A model generated the notes under the pieces. The model was not told the origin of the DNA. It worked only from the letters and a program-made list of their open reading frames with translations, and searched no databases. This document shows positions 26,226 through 35,026 of a DNA stretch of 64,000 nucleotides, piece after piece. The stretch comes from RUG563 sp045589355 (GTDB lineage: Bacteria > Bacillota > Clostridia > Christensenellales > Aristaeellaceae). Both the position numbers and the translations under genes were made by a program. The stretch covers positions 1 through 64,000 of the forward strand of contig JAZNOW010000024.1 in assembly GCA_045589355.1 (NCBI GenBank), given 5' to 3'. How positions within the stretch are numbered: position 1 is the first letter of the stretch; the number at the start of each line of letters is the position of its first letter.

Positions 26226-28568
26226 TCAGATGTTCCAGATTTCCTTTGCGTATTCCGCAATGGTACGGTCGGAAGAGAATTTGCCGGCACCGGCAATGTT
26301 GTACAGGCACTTTTTCGCAAAAGCCTTTTCATCCCCGGTATCCCGGATGGCCTGAATTTTGCGCTCCACATAGCTGTCAAAATCCAGCAGCACATAGTAG
26401 TGATCCGGCTTATGCCAGGAAGCGCCCTTGAGAATGGCGTCGTGCAGTTCCTGGAAAACCCCTTCCCTGTCTTCAAAAGTGCCGTCGATCAGGGTATCCA
26501 GCACCCGCCGGATCCGCTTGCTCTTTTTGTACACCTTTTCGGGAGCATAGTTTTTTTCTGCCTTCTGAATATCCTCCAGCGTGGCGCCGAAGATGTAGTT
26601 GTTTTCTTCCCCGGCCTGCTCCACGATTTCGATGTTGGCGCCGTCATAGGTGCCCAATGTCACCGCGCCGTTGAGCATGAACTTCATGTTGCCGGTGCCG
26701 CTGGCTTCGGTGCCCGCAGGGGAAATCTGCTCGGAAATATCGGTGGCGGGAATGATCTTTTCGGCATAGGAGCAGTTGTAGTTGTGCACAAACACCACTT
26801 TCATCCTGCCTTCCATGTCGGGATCCCTGTTCACCATCTCCGCAATCTGGTTGATCAGGCAGATCACGCCCTTGGCCCGCTTGTAGCCGGCAGCCGCCTT
26901 GGCGCCAAAGATCATGGCCACAGGGGGCAGATCCTTCAGCTGCCCCTCCTTCATCCTGTAATAGATATCCAGAATGGAAAGGGCGTTCATGAACTGGCGC
27001 TTGTATTCGTGCAAGCGCTTCACCTGCACGTCAAACACATAGTTTTCGGGAATGGCAACGCCTTCTGCCTTTTCGATCATCCGGGCCAGCTGGCGTTTCT
27101 TTTCCTTTTTCACCCGGATAAAGGCTTCCGTCAGGCTTTCGTCCTTTTCCACCATGGGCTTGAGTTTTTCCAGTTCATACAGATCGGTCATGAAGCCGTT
27201 TCCGATGCGCTTTTCAATCTCTTCGCACAGTTCGGGGTTGCACAGGCCCAGCCACCGGCGCTGGGTGATGCCGTTGGTTTTGTTTTGGAACATATCGGGG
27301 TTCAGTTCATACCAGGCGTGCAGCACATCGTCCTTGAGGATCTGGGAATGGATGGCCGCCACACCGTTCACCGCGTACCCGCCGTACATGGCAAGGTAAG
27401 CCATGTGCACCAGGTTCCCCTGCAAAATGGCAAGGCCACGGGTATCTTCAATCCCCGCCGCTTTCAGCTCGTCCCGCTGCTTCCGAGCCAGCCGCTTGAT
27501 AATATCCGTCATTTCGGGCGATACGGAATGGAGCAGCTTCACGTCCCACTTTTCCAGCGCTTCCTGCATGACGGTATGGTTGGTGTAGGCAAAGGTGCGC
27601 CGTGCAATGGAGAGCGCTTCATCAAATTCCACGCCTTCCTTCATCAGCAGCCGCATCAGTTCGGGAATGGACATGGTGGGATGGGTATCATTGAGCTGCA
27701 CCGCATGGAATTCGGGGAAACGGGCAAAGTCGCACCCGTGCTGCGCCTTGAAATCCCGCAGCATATCCTGCAGGGAGGCGCTGCACAGCACATACTGCTG
27801 CCGCACACGCAACTGCTTGCCGGCCCGCAGACTGTCGTTGGGATAGAGAAGCTTGGTGATGTCTTCCGCCGTGTTCTTATCCTTCGCAGCCTTTGTATAG
27901 TTCTGGCTGTTGAAAAGATCAAAATCAAAAGGATGGGCGCTTTCGCACTGCCACAAACGCAGCGTGCCGATGCACTTGCGGTTGTAGCCGATCACCGGCA
28001 TATCATAGGGCACCGCAATCACTTCAAGTCCCTTCATGTCCACCGTCACGGCTTTGTCATCCCGGCGGATGGACCAGGGATCGCCGAATTTTGCCCAGTC
28101 ATCGGGCAGCTCTTTCTGGCAGGCATCTTCAAACACCTGTTTGAACAGGCCGTACTGGTAGCGCAGGCCGTAGCCGAACAAAGGAATATCGTGGCTTGCC
28201 GCGCTGTCCAGGAAGCAGGCTGCAAGCCGGCCCAGGCCGCCGTTGCCAAGGGCAGCATCTTCCACGTCTTCCAAAATAGCGGGATCAATGCCCTTCTGGG
28301 CCATTTCCTTTTTCACTTCGTCCAGCACACCCATGGCAAAAAGGTTGTTGTACACCATCCGGCCCACCAGGTATTCGGCGGACAGGTAGCTGGCATAACG
28401 GCCGGCGCGCTGACGCTTCTGATCCTGTGTCCACTGGGGCGCAATTTCCTCCATGGCAGCGGTTGCCACCGCATCATGCACTTGCAGGGCGCTTGCATCC
28501 CCCAGCGTCACCTGATACCGAGAAAGGGCAACGGCTTCCGCCCGGGCCATCATTTCTTTCACATTCAT
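26226..28568 (-). CDS. glgP: Glycogen/alpha-glucan phosphorylase (second copy)
   Basis: A 780-residue GT35 phosphorylase. Key blocks are YLSAEYLVGRMVYNNL, LGNGGLGRLAACFLDSAASH, VQLNDTHPTMSIPELMR and the pyridoxal-phosphate region TEASGTGNMKFMLNGAVTLG. It makes glucose-1-phosphate from glucans or maltodextrins. Its ATG overlaps the malQ stop by four bases, so it is coupled to malQ; the pair can degrade maltodextrins fully. This suggests a maltodextrin role for this copy, against a glycogen role for the other, but that split is inferred. Confidence 0.96.
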   Translation of the reverse strand: MNVKEMMARAEAVALSRYQVTLGDASALQVHDAVATAAMEEIAPQWTQDQKRQRAGRYASYLSAEYLVGRMVYNNLFAMGVLDEVKKEMAQKGIDPAILEDVEDAALGNGGLGRLAACFLDSAASHDIPLFGYGLRYQYGLFKQVFEDACQKELPDDWAKFGDPWSIRRDDKAVTVDMKGLEVIAVPYDMPVIGYNRKCIGTLRLWQCESAHPFDFDLFNSQNYTKAAKDKNTAEDITKLLYPNDSLRAGKQLRVRQQYVLCSASLQDMLRDFKAQHGCDFARFPEFHAVQLNDTHPTMSIPELMRLLMKEGVEFDEALSIARRTFAYTNHTVMQEALEKWDVKLLHSVSPEMTDIIKRLARKQRDELKAAGIEDTRGLAILQGNLVHMAYLAMYGGYAVNGVAAIHSQILKDDVLHAWYELNPDMFQNKTNGITQRRWLGLCNPELCEEIEKRIGNGFMTDLYELEKLKPMVEKDESLTEAFIRVKKEKKRQLARMIEKAEGVAIPENYVFDVQVKRLHEYKRQFMNALSILDIYYRMKEGQLKDLPPVAMIFGAKAAAGYKRAKGVICLINQIAEMVNRDPDMEGRMKVVFVHNYNCSYAEKIIPATDISEQISPAGTEASGTGNMKFMLNGAVTLGTYDGANIEIVEQAGEENNYIFGATLEDIQKAEKNYAPEKVYKKSKRIRRVLDTLIDGTFEDREGVFQELHDAILKGASWHKPDHYYVLLDFDSYVERKIQAIRDTGDEKAFAKKCLYNIAGAGKFSSDRTIAEYAKEIWNI

Positions 28569-30031
28569 TTTGCATATCCTCCACGGGTATATTTCCGGTT
28601 AAGTTCTTTGATTTCTTTTTTCACTTCGTCCGGCACATTTTCCGTCATGCGCCACCCCCACCAGCCGCCGACCAGCCCGGGGCTGTTCATCCGGCCTTCC
28701 GTGCCGATGCGCAGGAAATCCTGCATAGGCACAATGGCCCTGGCGCAGGGAGAAGACCACACCGCTTCAATCATCTTCCCCACCACATCTTCCCCTTCGG
28801 AAAGGTTCAGAATTTTTGCAGCCTTTTCTTTCAGCGCAACATCTGCGCCGTCCCAGAAGCCCTTGGCGGTATCGTTGTCGTGAGTACCGGTGTACACCAC
28901 ACTGTTTTTGTTGTAATTGGCGGGATTGTGAGGATTATCCTCTCCGCCGTCAAAGCCGAAGGTAAGTACTTTCATGCCGGGATAGCCGCAGAATTTCAGC
29001 AGCCGCTTCACCCGTTTGTTCACTTCGCCCAGGTCTTCCGCGATCACCGTCACTTCCGGCACTTCCTTCTTCAGCCTTCTGAATAGGCTGTGGCCGGGGG
29101 CCTTGATCCAATTGCCGCTTCGGGCATTGGGCGCGCCGTAAGGAATGGCATAATAGTTGGCAAAGCCGATGAAGTGATCCACCCGCACCAGGTCGTACAG
29201 TTTTCCCATGGCCCGCATGCGGTTCATCCACCAGTCAAACTTTCGTTTTTTCATGGCTTTCCAGCTGTACAGCGGATTGCCCCACAGCTGGCCGTCGGCG
29301 CAGAAATAATCCGGCGGCACACCGGCCACCTTCAGGGGCTTTCTCTCTTCATCCAGCTGGAACGCATCGGGATTGGCCCACATATCGGCGCTGTCTTCCG
29401 CCACATAAATGGGCATATCGCCAAAGAGCTTGATCCCCTTTTTGTTGGCATAGCCGCGCAATGCAAACCACTGTTCAAAAAACAGGCTCTGCACAAACAT
29501 ATAATAATCAATTTCTTCCGCCAGTTCCCGGCGCCATCTTTCCATGCTTTCTTCTTTGCGCAGGCGCACGTCCATGGGCCAGTTCTGCCAGGTACCGCCG
29601 CCAAAGTGCATCTTCAGCGCCATAAACAGGGCATATTCTTCCACCCAGGGGTTTTCTTTTTTGAAAGAGGTCAGGTCCACCCTGTCTCTTCCGTTTTCGT
29701 AGGCTTTCCGCAGCGCCCTTTCTTTGGCCGTGCGCACCGCATCAAAATCCACCTGATCGGTATCGGGCAGCAGCTCGTACTCCCCTTCCTTCAGCAGGCC
29801 TTTTTCCTCCAGCTTTTTCAGGTCAATCAGCAGCGGGTTTCCGGCATAGGTGGATACGCTCTGATAGGGGCTTTCACCATAGCCGACCGGGCCCACCGGC
29901 AGCACCTGCCAGATGTTCACACCGCATTCATGCAAAAAATCCACAAAGTCATACGCTGCACTGCCCAAAGTACCAATGCCGCCCTCGGACGGCAACGAGG
30001 TAATATGCAGCAATACTCCGCTTTCACGCAT
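28565..30031 (-). CDS. malQ: 4-alpha-glucanotransferase (amylomaltase)
   Basis: A 488-residue GH77 enzyme. It begins RESGVLLHITSLPSEGGIG, has WQVLPVGPVGYGESPYQS (about 41-58), the nucleophile region LVRVDHFIGF (aspartate in RVDHF) and VIAEDLGEV with the acid/base glutamate. It moves maltosyl units between maltodextrins so that phosphorylase can continue. It is the first gene of the malQ-glgP operon and has a clear promoter with a palindromic sequence at its -35 box. Confidence 0.96.
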   Translation of the reverse strand: MRESGVLLHITSLPSEGGIGTLGSAAYDFVDFLHECGVNIWQVLPVGPVGYGESPYQSVSTYAGNPLLIDLKKLEEKGLLKEGEYELLPDTDQVDFDAVRTAKERALRKAYENGRDRVDLTSFKKENPWVEEYALFMALKMHFGGGTWQNWPMDVRLRKEESMERWRRELAEEIDYYMFVQSLFFEQWFALRGYANKKGIKLFGDMPIYVAEDSADMWANPDAFQLDEERKPLKVAGVPPDYFCADGQLWGNPLYSWKAMKKRKFDWWMNRMRAMGKLYDLVRVDHFIGFANYYAIPYGAPNARSGNWIKAPGHSLFRRLKKEVPEVTVIAEDLGEVNKRVKRLLKFCGYPGMKVLTFGFDGGEDNPHNPANYNKNSVVYTGTHDNDTAKGFWDGADVALKEKAAKILNLSEGEDVVGKMIEAVWSSPCARAIVPMQDFLRIGTEGRMNSPGLVGGWWGWRMTENVPDEVKKEIKELNRKYTRGGYAK

Positions 30032-30078
30032 TGTTATTCCCTCCGCATAAACATGCTTTGTTTTCGTTTTGTGTGCAG

Positions 30079-30107
30079 ATTATATCATATATTGTTGCAA
30101 TTTTCAA
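30079..30107 (-). promoter_or_regulatory. malQ-glgP promoter with overlapping dyad
   Basis: TTGAAA (30102-30107) and TATAAT (30079-30084) on the minus strand, 17 bases apart. The imperfect dyad GTTGAAAATTGCAAC overlaps the -35 box and may be an operator for a LacI- or MalR-type regulator. Confidence 0.75.
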
Positions 30108-30155
30108 CAGGTTTGGCAAATGTAGCGGCATTTGTTCTTTTTCGGTATCAACATA

Positions 30156-30184
30156 TTGTATAAGTATGAATATTGTGGTATACT
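30156..30184 (+). promoter_or_regulatory. Promoter of the acyltransferase-DUF6320 pair
   Basis: TTGTAT (30156-30161) and TATACT (30179-30184), 17 bases apart, just before GGAGGTGG and the ATG at 30211. Confidence 0.7.
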
Positions 30185-30210
30185 AATGTATCATTTTCAG
30201 GAGGTGGCCA

Positions 30211-31485
30211 ATGGCGCAGAAGGTATGGTTTCAGCTGGATAATGCAGCCAAATTATACCCCGCCATCGCCAATGCCCGCTGGACAAGTGCCTTCCGGATG
30301 ACGGCCGAGTTTTTGGAGGATGTGGATCCCCAATTACTGCAAAAGGCCCTGGATGATACCTTGCCCCGTTTTCCCTCCCTGAATGTGCGGCTGCGTGCCG
30401 GTGTGTTCTGGTATTACCTGGAACAGGCGCCGGGCCGGCTGCTTGTACGCCAGGACAGCGGCCACCCCTGCATGCCCTTTTCCCAGAAAAGGGACGGTAA
30501 ATTCCTGCTGCGGGTGTTCTACTTTGGCAAACGCATTTCCGCCGAGTTTTTCCATGTGCTCACCGACGGCACCGGCGGCCTTGCTTTTCTCAAAACGCTG
30601 GCCGTGCAGTATTTACGGCTGAAAGGCCACCCGGTTTCCTTCGACCAGGGCGCTATGGATATTGCAGATGCACCCACCCAGGAGGAAACGCTGGATGCCT
30701 TCCATGCCATCCACCTCCCGGACATCCGCGTCTCCCGCAAGGAAGAGCATGCCTGGCACTTCCCGGCCACCAAGGAAATCCCCCACACGCTCAACGTGAT
30801 CGCCGCTTCCATGCCGGCAGACAAAATGCTGGAAAAGGCCCACGAAATGAACGTTTCCATGACGGAATACCTGGCCGCCCTCATTCTCTTCACGGCGGAC
30901 CGATGCCAAAGGGCCACCGCCAAAAAGCTGCGGCCGGTGCGCGTATCGGTTCCGGTGAACATGCGCCCCTTTTACGGCATTCACACCCTGCGCAATTTTT
31001 CCTCCTTCGTCAATCCCGTCATTGACTCTCGTCTTGGCGAATACACTTTGGAGGAAATTTGCCGGTGCGTGCACAATTTCATGGCGCTCAACTGTACCAA
31101 AAAGCAGCTCAGCGGCGCCATTGCCACCAATGTGGCGGAAGAAAAACCGCTCTACATCCGCCTGGCCCCTCTGTTCATCAAGAACATGGCCATCAGCAGT
31201 GTTTTCAAGCATTCCGGCGAGCTGCAGTTTTCTTCCACTCTTTCCAATGTGGGCAAAACCGGCTTTCCCACCGGCAGCGAGAGGCTGATCAAGCGCTTCG
31301 AATTCCTGCTGGGTTCGCCCTGTGACGCCATGTGCAACTGCGCGTGCGTGGCCACCGGCAACGAAGTGCGGCTCACCTTTTCCAGCAACATCCGGGAAAC
31401 CACCCTTCCCCGGGAGCTGCTTCGCCTGCTGGTGGAAGAAGGAGTGCCGGTCACGGTGGAAAGCAATTACCAGGAGGATATGTAA
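30211..31485 (+). CDS. Condensation-domain-like acyltransferase
   Basis: A 424-residue protein of the chloramphenicol acetyltransferase/condensation fold. The active-site pattern HxxxDG is seen as H115 to G120 in EFFHVLTDGTGG, and a C-terminal FSSTLSNVGKTG segment corresponds to the latch region of the family. Relatives are annotated as alcohol acetyltransferases. The true acyl donor and acceptor are unknown. It abuts the zinc-ribbon membrane protein gene with no intergenic bases, which suggests a two-component enzyme and membrane partner. Confidence 0.7.
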   Translation: MAQKVWFQLDNAAKLYPAIANARWTSAFRMTAEFLEDVDPQLLQKALDDTLPRFPSLNVRLRAGVFWYYLEQAPGRLLVRQDSGHPCMPFSQKRDGKFLLRVFYFGKRISAEFFHVLTDGTGGLAFLKTLAVQYLRLKGHPVSFDQGAMDIADAPTQEETLDAFHAIHLPDIRVSRKEEHAWHFPATKEIPHTLNVIAASMPADKMLEKAHEMNVSMTEYLAALILFTADRCQRATAKKLRPVRVSVPVNMRPFYGIHTLRNFSSFVNPVIDSRLGEYTLEEICRCVHNFMALNCTKKQLSGAIATNVAEEKPLYIRLAPLFIKNMAISSVFKHSGELQFSSTLSNVGKTGFPTGSERLIKRFEFLLGSPCDAMCNCACVATGNEVRLTFSSNIRETTLPRELLRLLVEEGVPVTVESNYQEDM

Positions 31486-32193
31486 ATGGCCTATTGTGTC
31501 CATTGCGGTGTGAAGCTTGGCGAAGGCGAAAAAGCCTGTCCCCTTTGCCACACCGTCTCCATTGATCCCAATGCTTCCTCACCCCCCGATGAAGCACACC
31601 GGCTCTATCCCACCCACACGCCGGAGCAGCTGCTCACCCGCAGCAAACGCTATTTTCTCGCCTTGTTTGGCATTCTGCTGCTGGTACCTGCCCTGCTTTG
31701 CCTGCTGATCGACCTTCTGGCCGGCAACGGCATCACCTGGAGCATTTACGCTTTCACTGCACTGATTCTTTTGTACATCACCATCGCGGTGCCCATCTGG
31801 GTGGAAAAGCACAAGCCCTACTTCGCCGTTGTGACCGGCTACGGCTGTCTGATGCTTTACCTGAAAATGGTGGAGGAAGCAAGCCAAAGCGGCAGCTGGT
31901 TTTTCCCCATCGTGCTTCCCTGCGTTACCCTTTTTGCCATCCTCACCTTGCTGATCATCCGCCTTTATCGGCATGAAAAGCTGGGCCGGTTCACCCTGTG
32001 CGGCGCGGTGCTGCTGGAAATTGCAGTTTTGTCCGTGCTGATCGAGTTGCTCATTGCCGCATCGCTGGGGCACATTGCTTTCCTTTGGTCGCCCTACGTG
32101 CTGGCCCCCTGTCTGTTTGTCGCGCTGCTGATCTTCTTCATCAATGGCAACCGTACCATCCGGGAAGAGATCCGTCGGCGAGTACATTTTTAA
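31486..32193 (+). CDS. Zinc-ribbon integral membrane protein (DUF6320-like)
   Basis: A 235-residue protein. The N-terminus has a zinc ribbon with C4, C7, C18 and C21 (YCVHCGVKL, ACPLCHTV). After a linker there are about six transmembrane segments, ending in a basic cytoplasmic tail. Its TAA-ATG junction with the acyltransferase gene means coupled translation, and in my memory this DUF6320-type protein accompanies that enzyme in other Clostridia. Function is unknown; a membrane anchor or partner for the acyltransferase is the simplest idea. Confidence 0.7.
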   Translation: MAYCVHCGVKLGEGEKACPLCHTVSIDPNASSPPDEAHRLYPTHTPEQLLTRSKRYFLALFGILLLVPALLCLLIDLLAGNGITWSIYAFTALILLYITIAVPIWVEKHKPYFAVVTGYGCLMLYLKMVEEASQSGSWFFPIVLPCVTLFAILTLLIIRLYRHEKLGRFTLCGAVLLEIAVLSVLIELLIAASLGHIAFLWSPYVLAPCLFVALLIFFINGNRTIREEIRRRVHF

Positions 32194-32245
32194 TTCACCC
32201 ATGACGCCTTAAAAGCGTACAATATGAATTGGAGGGACGTTCATC

Positions 32246-33349
32246 ATGAAAGACGTACAGAAAAAATATCGTGTAGGCATTATCGGCGCCACCGGCATGG
32301 TGGGCCAGCGCCTGGTAACACTGCTTCATAACCACCCCTGGTTCCAGATTTCCGTGCTGGCCGCCAGCGGCCGCAGCGCCGGCCAGAGCTATGAAAAGGC
32401 TGTGGAAGGCCGTTGGGCTTTCTCCTGGGCCATTCCCGAAAACGTGGCCAAGATGCCCGTCTACGACGCCGCCGAAGTGGAAACTGTGTCCGCACAGTGC
32501 GATTTTGTGTTCTGCGCCGTGAACATGGATAAGGCTGCCACCCGCGCTCTGGAAGAAGCTTATGCCCGCACCGAAACCCCCGTTGTCAGCAACAACAGCG
32601 CCTGCCGCCTGCTGCCTGACGTGCCCATGCTGATTCCCGAAATCAACGCTTCCCACGCCCCCATCATCAATGCCCAGCGCAAGCGTCTTGGCACCAAGAA
32701 GGGCTTCATCGCCGTAAAACCTAATTGCTCCATCCAGAGCTACGTGCCTGCCCTCACCCCCCTGCGCTGCTTTGGCATCAAGGAAGTCAACGTCACCACC
32801 TTCCAGGCCATCTCCGGTGCCGGCAAAACCTTTGACCGCTGGCCCGAAATTCTGGATAACGTCATTCCCTACATCGGCGGCGAAGAAGAAAAGAGCGAAC
32901 AGGAACCCCTGAAGATCTGGGGCGAAATGAACGCTGAAGGCACCGAAATCGTCAACGCCACCGCCCCCGTCATCAGCGCCCAGTGCATCCGCGTACCCGT
33001 GTCCGACGGCCATCTGGCTGCCGTCAGCGTTTCCTTTGAAAAGAAGCCCACGGAAGAAGAAATTCTCAACATCTGGAAGAATTACCACACCGTGGCCCAG
33101 CAGCTGGAACTGCCCAGCGCCCCCACGCCCTTTGTCACCTACTTCGAAGAACCCGACCGTCCCCAGACCAAGCTGGACCGGGATATCGGCAACGGCATGG
33201 GCATTGCCATCGGCCGTCTGCGCAAGGACCACATCTTCGACTATAAGTTCGTCTGCCTCTCCCACAACACCCTGCGCGGTGCTGCCGGCGGCGGTGTGCT
33301 GAGCGCCGAACTGCTCTGCGCCCAGGGCTATATTGAAAGAAAGGAATAA
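32246..33349 (+). CDS. asd: Aspartate-semialdehyde dehydrogenase
   Basis: A 367-residue enzyme with the NADP-binding GIIGATGMVGQ at about residues 11-21 and the catalytic cysteine in KPNCSIQSY (about 156-164). The length and layout resemble the archaeal/fungal-type enzymes found in several Clostridia. It reduces aspartyl phosphate to aspartate semialdehyde, the branch point to lysine/DAP, threonine and methionine. It is followed at five bases by dapA, and dapB overlaps dapA, forming a DAP operon for wall and lysine synthesis. Confidence 0.95.
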   Translation: MKDVQKKYRVGIIGATGMVGQRLVTLLHNHPWFQISVLAASGRSAGQSYEKAVEGRWAFSWAIPENVAKMPVYDAAEVETVSAQCDFVFCAVNMDKAATRALEEAYARTETPVVSNNSACRLLPDVPMLIPEINASHAPIINAQRKRLGTKKGFIAVKPNCSIQSYVPALTPLRCFGIKEVNVTTFQAISGAGKTFDRWPEILDNVIPYIGGEEEKSEQEPLKIWGEMNAEGTEIVNATAPVISAQCIRVPVSDGHLAAVSVSFEKKPTEEEILNIWKNYHTVAQQLELPSAPTPFVTYFEEPDRPQTKLDRDIGNGMGIAIGRLRKDHIFDYKFVCLSHNTLRGAAGGGVLSAELLCAQGYIERKE

Positions 33350-33354
33350 TTCCC

Positions 33355-34230
33355 ATGAAAAAAACCTTGTTCACCGGCTGCGGCACTGCCCTGATCACGC
33401 CCTTTCACAACGGCGAAATTGATATGGATGCCCTGCACCGGTTGATCGACCTGCAGCTGGAAGCTGGCATTGACGCCATCGTTGCCAACGGCACCACCGG
33501 CGAGCCTTCCACCATGTCGGACGAAGAATGGGCCCTGGTGCTCAAAACAGTGGTGGACCAGGTTCATGGCCGCATCCCCGTCATTGCCGGTACCGGCGGC
33601 AACAATACCGCTGCCGTGATCCGCAAGGCCCGTCTTGCCCGGGAACTTGGGGCCGACGCCCAGCTTTGCGTCACCCCTTACTACAACAAAACCACCCAGG
33701 CCGGCCTTGTGGCCCATTATCAGGCCATTGCCCGGGATAACACCCTGCCCGTCATCGTCTACAACGTGCCTTCCCGCACCGGGCTCAACGTTCTGCCCGA
33801 AACGCTGGCTGCCATCGCCAGGGAAGAAAACGTGATCGCCGTCAAGGAAGCATCCGCCAACATGATCCAGATCATGGATATGATGCGTCTGTGCGGGGAC
33901 GAAATTGACTTCTATTCCGGCTCCGACGAGCTGACCGCTCCCTTCATGGCCATGGGCGCCAAGGGCGTGATCTCCGTGCTGAGCAACATTGCCCCTGTGC
34001 AAATGCGGCAGATGACCCACGGCCGCATCGAAAACGCCGTGAAAATGAACCTGCACTTCTTGCCCCTCATTCAGGCTCTTTTCAAGCAGACCAGCCCCTG
34101 CCCCGTCAAGGCTGCCGCTGAAATGCTGGGCCTTTGCGGCGATGAAGTGCGGCTGCCCCTTATTCCCCTGAACGAAAGCGAAAAAGCCGCCCTGAAAGCG
34201 GAAATGGAAAAGGCAGGTCTTTTATGCTGA
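33355..34230 (+). CDS. dapA: 4-hydroxy-tetrahydrodipicolinate synthase
   Basis: A 291-residue class I aldolase-type enzyme. It shows NGTTGEPSTMS (about 47-57), the active-site tyrosine in VYNVPSRTG, and the Schiff-base lysine in VIAVKEAS. It condenses pyruvate with aspartate semialdehyde. It overlaps dapB by seven bases and follows asd closely, so the three are one unit for diaminopimelate and lysine. Confidence 0.97.
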   Translation: MKKTLFTGCGTALITPFHNGEIDMDALHRLIDLQLEAGIDAIVANGTTGEPSTMSDEEWALVLKTVVDQVHGRIPVIAGTGGNNTAAVIRKARLARELGADAQLCVTPYYNKTTQAGLVAHYQAIARDNTLPVIVYNVPSRTGLNVLPETLAAIAREENVIAVKEASANMIQIMDMMRLCGDEIDFYSGSDELTAPFMAMGAKGVISVLSNIAPVQMRQMTHGRIENAVKMNLHFLPLIQALFKQTSPCPVKAAAEMLGLCGDEVRLPLIPLNESEKAALKAEMEKAGLLC

Positions 34231-34967
34231 ACGTCATTCTTTCCGGTGCCTGTGGCCGCATGGGCGCCCAGGTAACCGCCCTTGCTGAAAGCCGCAACGT
34301 GAACATCGTGGCCGGTGTGGACGTAAACATCCGCACCGATATGCCCTACCCCGTTTATCCCGATTTTTCCCTGGTTGCGGAACAGGCCGATGCCATTATC
34401 GATTTTTCCCGGCCCGAAGGGCTTCACGCCCTGCTGGGTTATGCCACAGAAAAGAAGCTGCCCGTGGTGCTGGCCGCCACCGGCTATAACGAAAACGACC
34501 TTGCCGCCATCCAACAGGCCGCAAAAGTGATCCCCGTTTTCCGCAGTGCCAACATGAGCCTTGGCGTGTTCGTGCTCAAAACCCTTTGCGCCCGGGCCGC
34601 TGCCATGCTGCCGGAATACGAGATCGAGATCATCGAAAAGCATCACAACCAGAAGCTGGATGCCCCCAGCGGCACCGCCGTGATGCTCTACGATGCCGTT
34701 GCCGGTCCCGACAGTGAAGCCGTGCACGGCCGTCAGGGCCGCACCCAGAAACGCCAGCCCCACGAAATAGGCATGCATGCCATCCGCGGCGGCAGCGTGG
34801 CCGGTGAACATGAAGTGGGCTTCTATGGCCCCGGTGAATACGTCACCCTCTCCCACCTGGCGCAGGATCGTTCCATCTTCGCCAACGGCGCCCTGCGCGC
34901 CGCCGCTTTCATCGCGGGACAAGCCCCCGGTGAATACGATATGGCTGCTTTGGTGGAAGGCCTGTAA
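34224..34967 (+). CDS. dapB: 4-hydroxy-tetrahydrodipicolinate reductase
   Basis: A 247-residue reductase with the nucleotide-binding GACGRMGAQV (about 7-16), the catalytic EKHHNQKLDAPSGTA stretch and the C-terminal GEHEVGFYGPGE. It reduces the dapA product with NAD(P)H in the DAP pathway. Translation is coupled to dapA by the seven-base overlap, and a bidirectional terminator follows. Confidence 0.96.
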   Translation: MLNVILSGACGRMGAQVTALAESRNVNIVAGVDVNIRTDMPYPVYPDFSLVAEQADAIIDFSRPEGLHALLGYATEKKLPVVLAATGYNENDLAAIQQAAKVIPVFRSANMSLGVFVLKTLCARAAAMLPEYEIEIIEKHHNQKLDAPSGTAVMLYDAVAGPDSEAVHGRQGRTQKRQPHEIGMHAIRGGSVAGEHEVGFYGPGEYVTLSHLAQDRSIFANGALRAAAFIAGQAPGEYDMAALVEGL

Positions 34968-34975
34968 GATAAAAA

Positions 34976-35021
34976 GAAAAGGCGCCGGAAGATTGCTTCC
35001 AAAGCGCCTTTTTTCTTTTTT
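34976..35021. terminator. Bidirectional terminator between dapB and the GH5 gene
   Basis: AAGGCGC (34979-34985) pairs with GCGCCTT (35004-35010), with an inner GGAAG/CTTCC stem, an A-rich run on the left and a T-rich run on the right. Confidence 0.85.
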
Positions 35022-35026
35022 GGTTT

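Noticed and set aside
26400..28883. Long plus-strand open frame opposite the second phosphorylase
   Set aside because: Antisense shadow of glgP; no motifs and no ribosome site.
32194..32245. Possible lysine riboswitch upstream of asd
   Set aside because: Only about 52 bases separate asd from the preceding gene, too short for the lysine riboswitch fold.
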